Below, piece by piece: positions 1 to 6,613 of a DNA stretch of 7,827 bases (position 1 is the stretch's first letter; each line of letters opens with the position of its first letter). Below the pieces are notes generated by a model. That model was not told the DNA's origin. It worked only from the letters and a program-made list of their open reading frames with translations, and did not search any database. Origin of the DNA: Clostridia bacterium (GTDB lineage: Bacteria > Bacillota > Clostridia > RGIG8785); assembly GCA_017620795.1 (NCBI GenBank), contig JAGAUM010000209.1, positions 1-7,827 on the forward strand, given 5' to 3'. The position numbers and the translations under genes were made by a program.

Positions 1-97
1 GTCTCTTTATTATACATTATAAACAATTAATTCCTCATTTGCAAGAACTTTTTGTTTAAAATGCTTAAAATCATATTAAGGGATTTCAAAATACCCG
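1..97. other. AT-rich leader, no gene seen
   Basis: This stretch is strongly A/T-rich and contains no open reading frame with a ribosome binding site. I see no clear hairpin followed by a T run. It lies directly upstream of the promoter of the SLH gene, so its A/T tracts could act as an UP-element-like enhancer of that promoter. That role is inference from position and composition only. The upstream gene lies outside the window. Confidence 0.4.
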
Positions 98-126
98 TTG
101 ACGGGGGGCAGAAATTATGGTATAAA
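98..126 (+). promoter_or_regulatory. Sigma-A-type promoter of the SLH gene
   Basis: A -35 box TTGACG (98-103) and a -10 box TATAAA (121-126) are separated by exactly 17 bases. The bases TGG precede the -10 box, giving an extended -10 (TGnTATAAA). Transcription should start near 132-134. This places the GAAGGA at 131-136 at the extreme 5' end of the transcript and supports the ATG at 165, with GAGAGG at 151-156, as the true start. The box layout is nearly the same as that of the hrcA promoter at 2917-2945. Confidence 0.75.
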
Positions 127-164
127 ATAAGAAGGAATACTTTTTGAACAGAGAGGCGATAGAC

Positions 165-2870
165 ATGAAAAAGACCAAACGTATTTTAGGACTGCTTTTA
201 GCGGTCATGATGGTTTTCACTACCCTGCCTGTAGGCGCAGCGTTTACTGATGTTGCGGACGAGCTTCCTCAGTGGGAGGCGGTACAGGTTTTGTCGGGCT
301 TGGGACTGATTGCAGGGTATAAAGAAGGGGACAAGACCCTCTTTAAGCCGGAGGGTCAGATTACTCGTGCAGAGTTCACGGCGATGCTGACCCGTGCTTT
401 AAAGCTGGCAGAGATTGGCGCCGTTGCCACCACTCCTTTTGAGGATGTGGCAGACGGACACTGGGCATCTGCAAACATCCGCATTGCTTATGACATGGGG
501 ATTATCGCAGGTTACGATGCCAAGACCTTTGGGCCTGAAGACAACGTTACATACGAGCAGGCAATCAAGATGATGGTTTGCGCACTGGGTTTTGGCAATC
601 AGGCGCTGGAGCGTGGTGGCTGGCCTGCAGGTTATGTCAATGTAGCCTTGGACAAGAAGCTTTTGGGCAAGGTTGGCGGAACCAACAATAAACCTGCTAC
701 CCGTGCAGACATTGCACAGATGATTTACAATGCTTTCGATGTCAGCATTGCCATCGAAGGTGGTGTCAAAGCAGACGGCACTCCCGATTTTATTACCGTT
801 CCGGGCAGAACCCTTTTAACCGAGAAGCTGGAGCTGAACAGCATTTCGGGACAGGTTACCGGCACCAATATGACCCGCTTGGATGACGGCGAAGGCATCG
901 GCAAGAAAAACTGCATCGAAGTCGAGGGCGTTTTGATTTCGGTTGCGGCAGAAACGGATCAAAGTGCGCTCTTGGGCCGCGAAGTAACCGTTTATTATGA
1001 GACGGACGATACGGGAGACAAAACCGCCAAGTATATTCATCAGGCGCTGGGCTCCAATCAGGAGGTAACGGTTACCTACGATCAGATTGTAGACACTGCC
1101 AACGATGAGCTTGTTTATGAAGGTACCGACGGCGAAGACGTTACTCTGGAATTTGACGATTTGCAGATGATTTATAACAAGAAACACATCGCAGGCGAGC
1201 CCGAGGATGTATTGGATATCCAGACAGGCGAAATCACCTTCTTAGACGCAGACGGGGATGAATTTTATGATGTTGCTTTCATCCGTGAGTACAAGGTGGT
1301 CCATGTTAATAAGGTAGACGCGGTAAACTATGTGGTTACCGACTATAATTCCACCGGAACGACGCTTACTTTAAAACCTACCACCTCGTCCAGAGGCGAC
1401 CAGTTAAAGATTTACAAAGACGGCAAGGAGGTTGCCTTCTCCACCATCCGCAACCGCACGACTCTTTGTATTTACGAGACCCTAAACACCAACGGCGACA
1501 AACTGACTGAGGTACACGTTTCAGCCAAGAGCGTCCGTGGTAAGATTGAAAAAATTCGTCAAGGCAAGTACACTATTGCTGGCAAAGAATATGGTATGTC
1601 CTACTACTGTAACGAAACGCTGGAGCTGGGACAGGAGTCCACCTTCTACTTAGACCTGTCCAACAACATCGTTGATACGGCGGCAGTCGCTCTGGCAGGG
1701 ACGAAGCTCTACGGCTACCTGACCGATGTCCGTTATAACGAAGATACCGAGAAAGTAACCTTAAGGCTGCTTCCTGCAGGGGAGGACGAAATCCAGTCTA
1801 TCGTTTGTGCTGACACTACCGTTCTGGACGGTGTACAGGTAAAGAATCATGCACTGATTCGTGACCAGCTGGCACTGGCGGCACAGGAAACCAACAAAGA
1901 CGGAGGCAGCAACACCGAGTATTCTCAGCTGATTATGTACGGTGTGGCAAGTGGCAAGGTAAATGCCATCAACACTCTGTTAGAAGGTGGTTCGGAAACC
2001 TCCACCACCAACCTGACCCCCTTCAGCCGTTTGGGTGAATACACTGGTAGCTACAAAGCGTCCAGCAAGAAGTTCGACTTCAACTCGGGCATTACGGTAG
2101 GCAGTGGCACCAAGATTTTCGTCGTTCCGTCCGACCGAAAGAACACGGCGGATTACACGACCTCCTTGAACTTAAAGGATGGCAAGGAATATACCGTTGA
2201 AGCGTTTGAAAAGAGCACGGTTGGAGTTGCAGGCGCAGTTGTCATTTACGGCGGCGTCGGCATCGACGAGATTGCGGTGGATGCACCCATCTATCTGGTA
2301 TCCGATGATCTGGAAAGCATGGTTACCGATAAGGACGAAAGCTTCGTCCGTATTCCGCTGATCAACGTTTTGACCGGTGCTTCTTCCACGGTGGATGCCA
2401 CGGCTTCTGACCTTGTAGCAGCAAATCTTAAAAAAGGAGACATCATCCGCTATGCGACCAACGCAGATGGCACCATCCGCAAGGGCTTGTGCGAGCTGCT
2501 GTTCGACCCGACGGGCGACCGTCCTGCTGCGGATGACCGTACAGTCACCGACACTACGGCATTTATGACTCGCTATGGTACTTTGTATAGTGCGGACAAC
2601 TCCAGCAAGCAGATTCTGTTTACGACCATCTTCCCTGACGAAGGCTCTTCGGAGAACGCAAGAGATTTGTACTCCTACAGCAGTGCAAAGATTTACGTTT
2701 ATGACACTGTCGCTGAAAAGGAAGAGGATCGCATTGTTCCCCATAGCACGACCGTAAACAATATGGCGTATGCTCAGGCAATCAACCTGATTCCTGCAGG
2801 CACACAACCTTCTACCGTGTTCTTGTATCTGTCCGATAGTAAGGTGAAATTCGCCTACATTGTCCGCTAA
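165..2870 (+). CDS. Secreted S-layer homology (SLH) domain protein
   Basis: This encodes a 901-residue exported surface protein. Residues 1-26 form a signal peptide: a KKTKR basic start, a hydrophobic core and a VGA/A-type cleavage site near residue 25. Three SLH modules follow at about 27-80 (starts FTDVADELPQW), 92-141 (FEDVADGHW, then ITRAEF-like VTYEQAIKMM) and 153-191 (ends ATRADIAQMIYNAF). SLH modules normally anchor proteins non-covalently to cell-wall secondary polymers, so this end should face the wall. The remaining ~700 residues are polar, acidic, Thr/Asp-rich and beta-like, with no catalytic motif I recognise. Two segments, about 226-292 and 456-505, look alike: each begins with a (S/R)G-x-(V/I) strand and ends with LG followed by a YY/YLD strand and an acidic turn. 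ATG at 165 is preferred because GAGAGG lies 8 bases upstream; an in-frame TTG at 144 is less likely. The role may be an S-layer or cell-surface structural protein, but the C-terminal function is unknown. The gene is monocistronic, with its own promoter and terminator. Confidence 0.88.
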   Translation: MKKTKRILGLLLAVMMVFTTLPVGAAFTDVADELPQWEAVQVLSGLGLIAGYKEGDKTLFKPEGQITRAEFTAMLTRALKLAEIGAVATTPFEDVADGHWASANIRIAYDMGIIAGYDAKTFGPEDNVTYEQAIKMMVCALGFGNQALERGGWPAGYVNVALDKKLLGKVGGTNNKPATRADIAQMIYNAFDVSIAIEGGVKADGTPDFITVPGRTLLTEKLELNSISGQVTGTNMTRLDDGEGIGKKNCIEVEGVLISVAAETDQSALLGREVTVYYETDDTGDKTAKYIHQALGSNQEVTVTYDQIVDTANDELVYEGTDGEDVTLEFDDLQMIYNKKHIAGEPEDVLDIQTGEITFLDADGDEFYDVAFIREYKVVHVNKVDAVNYVVTDYNSTGTTLTLKPTTSSRGDQLKIYKDGKEVAFSTIRNRTTLCIYETLNTNGDKLTEVHVSAKSVRGKIEKIRQGKYTIAGKEYGMSYYCNETLELGQESTFYLDLSNNIVDTAAVALAGTKLYGYLTDVRYNEDTEKVTLRLLPAGEDEIQSIVCADTTVLDGVQVKNHALIRDQLALAAQETNKDGGSNTEYSQLIMYGVASGKVNAINTLLEGGSETSTTNLTPFSRLGEYTGSYKASSKKFDFNSGITVGSGTKIFVVPSDRKNTADYTTSLNLKDGKEYTVEAFEKSTVGVAGAVVIYGGVGIDEIAVDAPIYLVSDDLESMVTDKDESFVRIPLINVLTGASSTVDATASDLVAANLKKGDIIRYATNADGTIRKGLCELLFDPTGDRPAADDRTVTDTTAFMTRYGTLYSADNSSKQILFTTIFPDEGSSENARDLYSYSSAKIYVYDTVAEKEEDRIVPHSTTVNNMAYAQAINLIPAGTQPSTVFLYLSDSKVKFAYIVR

Positions 2871-2872
2871 AT

Positions 2873-2905
2873 AAAAAAACGCCGCCCCTGTGGGGCGGTT
2901 TTTTT
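2873..2905 (+). terminator. Intrinsic terminator after the SLH gene
   Basis: A seven-base GC stem, CCGCCCC (2882-2888) and GGGGCGG (2892-2898), encloses a TGT loop and runs straight into seven Ts (2899-2905). Seven As upstream (2873-2879) mirror the T run, so the structure could also work weakly in the reverse direction. It begins 3 bases after the SLH stop codon and insulates the hrcA operon from SLH transcription. Confidence 0.95.
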
Positions 2906-2916
2906 ATGCCAAAGTA

Positions 2917-2945
2917 TTGACAAGCTTAGAAGAATGTGGTATAAA
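2917..2945 (+). promoter_or_regulatory. Sigma-A promoter of the hrcA operon
   Basis: A consensus -35 box TTGACA (2917-2922) and a -10 box TATAAA (2940-2945) are separated by 17 bases. TGG sits immediately before the -10 box, making it an extended -10. Such a near-consensus promoter should be strong when free, as expected for a repressor-controlled heat-shock operon. The predicted start of transcription, around 2951-2953, falls at the left edge of the CIRCE operator, so bound HrcA would block the polymerase. Confidence 0.9.
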
Positions 2946-2952
2946 TAAGACG

Positions 2953-2979
2953 TTAGCACTCTCGACTTTAGAGTGCTAA
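2953..2979. promoter_or_regulatory. CIRCE operator (HrcA binding site)
   Basis: The inverted repeat TTAGCACTC (2953-2961), a 9-base spacer (2962-2970) and GAGTGCTAA (2971-2979) match the CIRCE consensus at every half-site base. CIRCE is the known binding site of the HrcA repressor. It lies 7 bases after the -10 box and 22 bases before the hrcA start, so it overlaps the start of the transcript. The mRNA 5' end could also fold into this stem. I found no second copy before grpE, dnaK or dnaJ. Confidence 0.98.
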
Positions 2980-3001
2980 AACCGAAAAAGGAGGAAGCGA
3001 A

Positions 3002-4069
3002 ATGGCATTAAGTCCCCGCAAACAGCAGATTTTAAAGCTGATTATCGACGACTATATCCATCATCCCGAACCCATCGGGTCTAAAACGCTTCTGTCCCGA
3101 CATGATATCGGTGTCAGTTCTGCCACCATCCGTAACGAGATGGCAGAACTGGAGAATCTGGGGTTTTTGGAACAGCCTCACACTTCTGCAGGTCGTGCTC
3201 CGACCCATTTGGGGTATCGGTTTTATGTGGATGCGCTAATGCAACCGCCGATTTTAACTGCTTACGAGGCGGAGCGGTTTTCCTCGGTATTAAACGAGAA
3301 GATTACCAATCACGACCGCTTGGTGGAGCAACTGTCTGTTGCTCTGTCCGAAATCACAGGTTATACCGTTGCGGTGTTGCGGCCTGAAATCAAAAAAGCC
3401 TATCTGCGACACATCGAACTGTTACCCATTGATAGCCAAAACGTGGTTATCGTTATGGTCACAGGCGAAGGTATTGTGAAGAATAAGCTGATTCGCCTGG
3501 ATATGGGGATTCAACCGCAGATTATTTATCGTCTGTCCCGTATTTTGCAAGAACGCTTAATTGGCCTTTCCATGGCAGAAATCAGCCTGTCCCGAATCAA
3601 TGAGATTCGTTCGGTTATGTCCACCAATCATAGCGTGTTGGCTCCTGTTTTGGGCTTCATCAGTGAAGTGTTCGAGCATGAGGATGAACGGGACGTCTTT
3701 TTAGAAGGTGCGTCCAACCTCTTCCGTTTCCCCGAATATAGCGACTTGGCGCGGATGCAGGCCTTTTATCGGTTTTTGGAAAGCAAGCGCGGGATTTTGT
3801 CCTTCCTGTCCGAGCCGTCCCCGCGGATTCGCGTGGCAATTGGCGAGGAGAATGGATACGAGGAACTGCGTGATTGCAGCACGGTGACAGGTACCTACCG
3901 TCTGGGGTCTTTATCGGCAGGACGGTTGGCGGTCATCGGTCCGACCCGAATGGATTACTCGAAAGTAGTGGGGTTGGTAGACTATCTGACCCGACGGCTT
4001 TCTACAATTATGCATAGAGAGGAAGAGTATAATGAGCAAGAAACCCGAGACCTCGCCCGATACTATTGA
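3002..4069 (+). CDS. hrcA: Heat-inducible transcription repressor HrcA
   Basis: HrcA is the dimeric repressor of class I heat-shock genes. It binds CIRCE and is thought to need the GroE chaperonin to stay active, so stress titrates GroE and relieves repression. The 355-residue protein has the N-terminal winged helix (about 1-75) with the family signature SSATIRNEM at 39-47 and the block starting TSAGRAPTHLGYRFYVD at 61-77. The GAF-like dimerisation and inserted domains follow. Ribosome binding site AAGGAGG (2988-2994) lies 7 bases before the ATG. The gene is first in the operon, directly after promoter and CIRCE, so it is autoregulated. The C-terminus runs on for about 18 residues after the ...DYLTRRLSTIM helix, as a charged tail (REEEYNEQETRDLARYY) encoded across the grpE start. 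That tail appears to extend past where the last conserved helix ends. Codon use matches the SLH gene and grpE. Confidence 0.98.
   Translation: MALSPRKQQILKLIIDDYIHHPEPIGSKTLLSRHDIGVSSATIRNEMAELENLGFLEQPHTSAGRAPTHLGYRFYVDALMQPPILTAYEAERFSSVLNEKITNHDRLVEQLSVALSEITGYTVAVLRPEIKKAYLRHIELLPIDSQNVVIVMVTGEGIVKNKLIRLDMGIQPQIIYRLSRILQERLIGLSMAEISLSRINEIRSVMSTNHSVLAPVLGFISEVFEHEDERDVFLEGASNLFRFPEYSDLARMQAFYRFLESKRGILSFLSEPSPRIRVAIGEENGYEELRDCSTVTGTYRLGSLSAGRLAVIGPTRMDYSKVVGLVDYLTRRLSTIMHREEEYNEQETRDLARYY
4017..4025 (+). promoter_or_regulatory. grpE ribosome binding site inside hrcA
   Basis: The purine-rich stretch containing AGAGGAAG ends about 7 bases before the grpE ATG at 4032. It lies inside the last codons of hrcA. 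Ribosomes finishing hrcA would pass over the grpE start and terminate 38 bases into it, an arrangement that usually couples translation of the two genes. The site decides the grpE start: the first ATG after it is the only one that yields the full acidic N-terminal region. Confidence 0.75.
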
Positions 4070-4529
4070 GGAAGTTTCTGAAGAAACCCCCGAAGTAAAC
4101 GAGTTTGAGGCCAAGTATCAGGAGACGCTCGACCGCCTGCTTCGTACCACGGCGGAGTATGATAATTTCCGCAAACGCTCTCAAAAAGAAAAAGAAGCCA
4201 TGTATCAGAATGCACAAGCGGACTTCGCAGAAAAGATTTTGCCCGTTTTGGACAATTTTGATCGTGCCATTGCCGCGTGTGACAACAAAGAGGACGGCTT
4301 TTTCAAGGGCGTTGAAATGGTACACAAGCAGTTTGTTGAGATTTTGGCAGGACTGGGGATTACCCCCGTTCCCACCGTTGGCGAAACTTTCAATCCCGAG
4401 CTTCACTATGCCGTTGCCCATGAGGAAAACGATGCCTATGGTGAAAATGAGATAGTAGAAGAGTTTGCCCGCGGTTATCAGTTAAAAGAGCAAGTCATTC
4501 GGCCGGCTATGGTCAAAGTAGCCAACTGA
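4032..4529 (+). CDS. grpE: Nucleotide exchange factor GrpE
   Basis: GrpE is the dimeric cochaperone that opens the DnaK nucleotide-binding domain, releasing ADP so that ATP can bind and the client can leave. The 165-residue protein has an acidic, disordered N-terminus (1-25), then a long helix that should form the dimeric coiled coil, with the conserved AEYDNFRKR at 41-49 and ILPVLDNFDRAI at 69-80. The C-terminal beta domain, which contacts DnaK, ends in the family signature ARGYQLKEQVIRPAMVKVAN (146-165). Length is slightly short for the family but complete. The start overlaps the end of hrcA by 38 bases in another frame, and dnaK follows after 27 bases, so all three should be on one transcript under CIRCE control. 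One ATA isoleucine codon occurs here; none occurs in hrcA. Confidence 0.98.
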   Translation: MSKKPETSPDTIEEVSEETPEVNEFEAKYQETLDRLLRTTAEYDNFRKRSQKEKEAMYQNAQADFAEKILPVLDNFDRAIAACDNKEDGFFKGVEMVHKQFVEILAGLGITPVPTVGETFNPELHYAVAHEENDAYGENEIVEEFARGYQLKEQVIRPAMVKVAN

Positions 4530-4556
4530 TTGGAATAAAGAGAGGAGAAATTTAAA

Positions 4557-6404
4557 ATGGCAAAGATTATCGGTATTGACTTAGGAACCACCAACTCCTG
4601 CGTTGCAGTATTAGAAGGCGGCGAAGCCACGGTTATTGCAAACGCAGAAGGCGCAAGAACCACCCCGTCGGTTGTTGCTTTCACCAAAGCAGGCGAGCGT
4701 TTGGTTGGCACTGTCGCAAAGCGTCAGAGCATCACCAACCCCGACCGCACCATTATTTCTATCAAGCGTGATATGGGTAGCGACAAGCGCGTCACTATTG
4801 ACGACAAGGCTTACACGCCCCAAGAAATTTCCGCAATGATTCTGCAGAAGTTAAAGGCAGACGCAGAGGCCTATCTGGGTGAGACTGTTTCTCAGGCAGT
4901 TATCACCGTTCCTGCTTACTTCTCCGACGCACAGCGTCAGGCAACCAAGGACGCAGGCAAGATTGCAGGCTTAGAAGTTCTGCGTATCATCAACGAGCCG
5001 ACTGCCGCCGCACTGGCTTACGGCTTGGACAAGGATAATGACCAGAAGATTATGGTCTATGACCTGGGCGGTGGTACCTTTGACGTTTCCATTTTGGAAA
5101 TCGGCGACGGCGTTTTCGAAGTACTGGCTACCTCTGGTAACAACCGTCTTGGCGGTGATGACTTTGACGAGCGCATTATCCAGTATCTGGCTGATGAGTT
5201 CAAGAAGGAACAGGGCGTTGACCTGACCGCGGATAAGATGGCTCTGCAACGCTTAAAGGACGCCGCAGAAAAAGCAAAGATTGAATTGTCGGGCATCATG
5301 TCCGCCAATATCAACCTGCCCTTTATTGCGGCAGACGCAAACGGTCCGAAGCACTTGGATATCACCTTAACCCGTGCAAAGTTCAATGAGCTGACCGCAG
5401 ACCTGGTTGAAAAGACTCTGGTTTCTGTTAAGAATGCACTGTCCGACTCGGGTCTGTCTGCAGGCGAAATCGACAAGGTCATCATGGTTGGTGGTTCCAG
5501 CCGTATCCCTGCCGTTTCCGAAGCGGTCAAGAACCTGATTGGTCAGGAACCTCATAAGGGCATCAACCCTGACGAGTGTGTTGCTGTCGGCGCTGCTATT
5601 CAGGCAGGCGTTTTGGGCGGCGAAGTCAAAGACCTGTTACTGTTGGATGTAACCCCCCTGTCTTTGGGTATCGAGACCTTGGGCGGCGTTTGCACCCGTC
5701 TGATTGACCGTAACACCACCATTCCCACCAAGAAGAGCCAAATCTTCTCTACTGCCGCAGACAGCCAGACCTCTGTTGACATCCATGTTCTGCAGGGTGA
5801 GCGTGAAATGGCTGCCGATAATAAAACTTTGGGTACCTTCCGTCTTGACGGTATCGCGCCCGCACCCCGCGGCGTACCTCAAATCGAGGTTACGTTTGAT
5901 ATAGACGCAAACGGTATAGTAAACGTAACGGCTAAGGATATGGGCACCGGCAAGCAGCAGAATATTACTATTACGGCGTCCACCAACCTCTCCAAGGAGG
6001 ATATTGAAAAGGCTGTTAAGGAAGCGGAAAATTACGCCGGTGAGGATGCAAAGAAAAAAGAAGAAATTGAAATACGCAACAATGCCGATCAGCTTGTTTA
6101 TCAGACGGAAAAGCTTGTAAACGACGCGGGTGATAAGCTCACCGCTGACGATAAGGGAGCAATCAATACTGAGGTGGAAAAGGTTAAGGAAGCGCTCAAG
6201 GGTACCGACAGCGCTGCAATCAAGCGCGCGGCAGACGAGCTTCAGAAAAAGCTGTATGAGTTTTCTTCGAAGATTTATGCTCAGGCAAATCCTGAGGCTG
6301 CTGCGGGCGCCGCGCCCGGCGCGGATACCGCAGATGCTGCGTCCGGCAGCGCGGACGGTAACGTATACGATGCGGACTTTACCGACGCGGACGATAAGAA
6401 ATAA
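4557..6404 (+). CDS. dnaK: Molecular chaperone DnaK (Hsp70)
   Basis: DnaK is the ATP-driven cytoplasmic Hsp70 that binds exposed hydrophobic segments of unfolded proteins. The 615-residue protein has a nucleotide-binding domain (1 to ~356) with phosphate loops [10 protein letters not shown] (5-14) and [10 protein letters not shown] (169-178), plus [12 protein letters not shown] around 145-156. The interdomain linker DLLLLDVTP (359-367) leads into the beta substrate-binding domain (to ~480) and the helical lid. The disordered acidic tail, rich in Ala/Gly/Asp, ends [14 protein letters not shown], resembling the conserved DADF-type Hsp70 terminus. The segment after IKRDMG lacks the extra stretch of proteobacterial DnaK, as in Bacillota. 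Ribosome binding site AGAGGAG (4541-4547) lies 9 bases before the ATG. The reading frame is intact, but codon usage changes sharply at about codon 440-449 (see the separate entry). The protein is unmistakable; whether one genome encodes all of it is less certain. Confidence 0.98.
   Translation: MAKIIGIDLGTTNSCVAVLEGGEATVIANAEGARTTPSVVAFTKAGERLVGTVAKRQSITNPDRTIISIKRDMGSDKRVTIDDKAYTPQEISAMILQKLKADAEAYLGETVSQAVITVPAYFSDAQRQATKDAGKIAGLEVLRIINEPTAAALAYGLDKDNDQKIMVYDLGGGTFDVSILEIGDGVFEVLATSGNNRLGGDDFDERIIQYLADEFKKEQGVDLTADKMALQRLKDAAEKAKIELSGIMSANINLPFIAADANGPKHLDITLTRAKFNELTADLVEKTLVSVKNALSDSGLSAGEIDKVIMVGGSSRIPAVSEAVKNLIGQEPHKGINPDECVAVGAAIQAGVLGGEVKDLLLLDVTPLSLGIETLGGVCTRLIDRNTTIPTKKSQIFSTAADSQTSVDIHVLQGEREMAADNKTLGTFRLDGIAPAPRGVPQIEVTFDIDANGIVNVTAKDMGTGKQQNITITASTNLSKEDIEKAVKEAENYAGEDAKKKEEIEIRNNADQLVYQTEKLVNDAGDKLTADDKGAINTEVEKVKEALKGTDSAAIKRAADELQKKLYEFSSKIYAQANPEAAAGAAPGADTADAASGSADGNVYDADFTDADDKK
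5850..5900 (+). other. Codon-usage break inside dnaK (possible joint)
   Basis: By hand count, about 38 isoleucine codons of dnaK before this zone contain no ATA, and about 40 leucine codons contain no CTC and only two CTT. In the ~173 codons after it, 3 of 10 isoleucines are ATA, and 6 of 7 leucines are CTC or CTT with no TTA or TTG. GCG rises from roughly 4 of 51 alanines to 12 of 30. hrcA, grpE and the SLH gene follow the first style, and dnaJ follows the second (8 ATA of 19 isoleucines, frequent CTT and ACA). The first ATA is at 5901. The zone encodes a very conserved part of the substrate-binding domain (around [18 protein letters not shown]), where two different dnaK genes would be most alike. 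The cause could be natural recombination or an assembly chimera. Confidence 0.65.
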
Positions 6405-6613
6405 TATATAGCTGAAAGCGAAATGTTCCCGCTGTTTTGAGCGGCGGGCTGTGCTGAAGTTTTCCGGCGGCGGTACAATCCGTCACCGGAGTGTTGAATA
6501 ACGGGGCTTTGCCCCTTGTTGAAACCCTGACTGCCCTGCCGTTTTTGCGGCAGGGCATATCACGGTATATCGGGGCGGTTGTTCTGCCGCCTGCATAAAG
6601 AGGTCAGACATAT
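6405..6613 (+). other. Hairpin-rich dnaK-dnaJ intergenic region
   Basis: This 209-base gap has no credible gene, no CIRCE copy and no promoter with acceptable -35/-10 spacing. It is dense in inverted repeats: CCGCT/AGCGG (6429-6444), TCCGG/CCGGA (6463-6490, imperfect inside), GGGGC/GCCCC with a TTT loop (6503-6515), a 10-base stem (6532-6557) and GGCGG/CCGCC (6574-6591). None is followed by a clean T run, so they do not look like strong terminators. Likely roles are mRNA processing, protection of the upstream message from 3' decay, or lowering dnaJ expression relative to dnaK. Those roles are inference. By position it lies beyond the codon-usage break in dnaK. Confidence 0.6.
6532..6557 (+). 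other. Stable 10-bp hairpin between dnaK and dnaJ
   Basis: TGCCCTGCCG (6532-6541) and CGGCAGGGCA (6548-6557) are perfect inverse complements around the loop TTTTTG. The following bases TATCACGG give no T run, so intrinsic termination on the + strand is unlikely. The stem is stable enough to stop 3' exonucleases or mark a processing site within the dnaK-dnaJ transcript. With the short GGGGC/GCCCC hairpin just upstream, it could also cause partial attenuation. Confidence 0.6.

Noticed and set aside
144..164. In-frame TTG at 144 as the SLH protein start, adding seven residues, with GAAGGA at 131-136 as its ribosome binding site
   Set aside because: The predicted transcript begins near 132-134, which would leave almost no leader for that site. 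ATG at 165 has its own GAGAGG at good spacing and begins directly with the basic region of the signal peptide.
1064..1076. Perfect inverted repeat GGTAAC-G-GTTACC inside the SLH gene
   Set aside because: It encodes an ordinary Val-Thr-Val-Thr strand, has no partner copy or T run, and is short enough to arise by chance.
2172..2807. 211-codon open frame on the - strand opposite the SLH gene
   Set aside because: It lies wholly antisense to a well-supported gene, has no ribosome binding site or recognisable motif, and its translation is low-complexity in the way shadows usually are.
6503..6524. GGGGC/GCCCC hairpin as an intrinsic terminator after dnaK
   Set aside because: The stem is only five bases and the following sequence, TTGTTGAAA, is a broken T run. 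Termination here would also leave dnaJ without a promoter.
6519..6571. A dnaJ-specific promoter using TTGAAA (6519-6524) and TATATC (6566-6571)
   Set aside because: The spacing is 41 bases, far from 17, and no better -35 box pairs with the TATATC.
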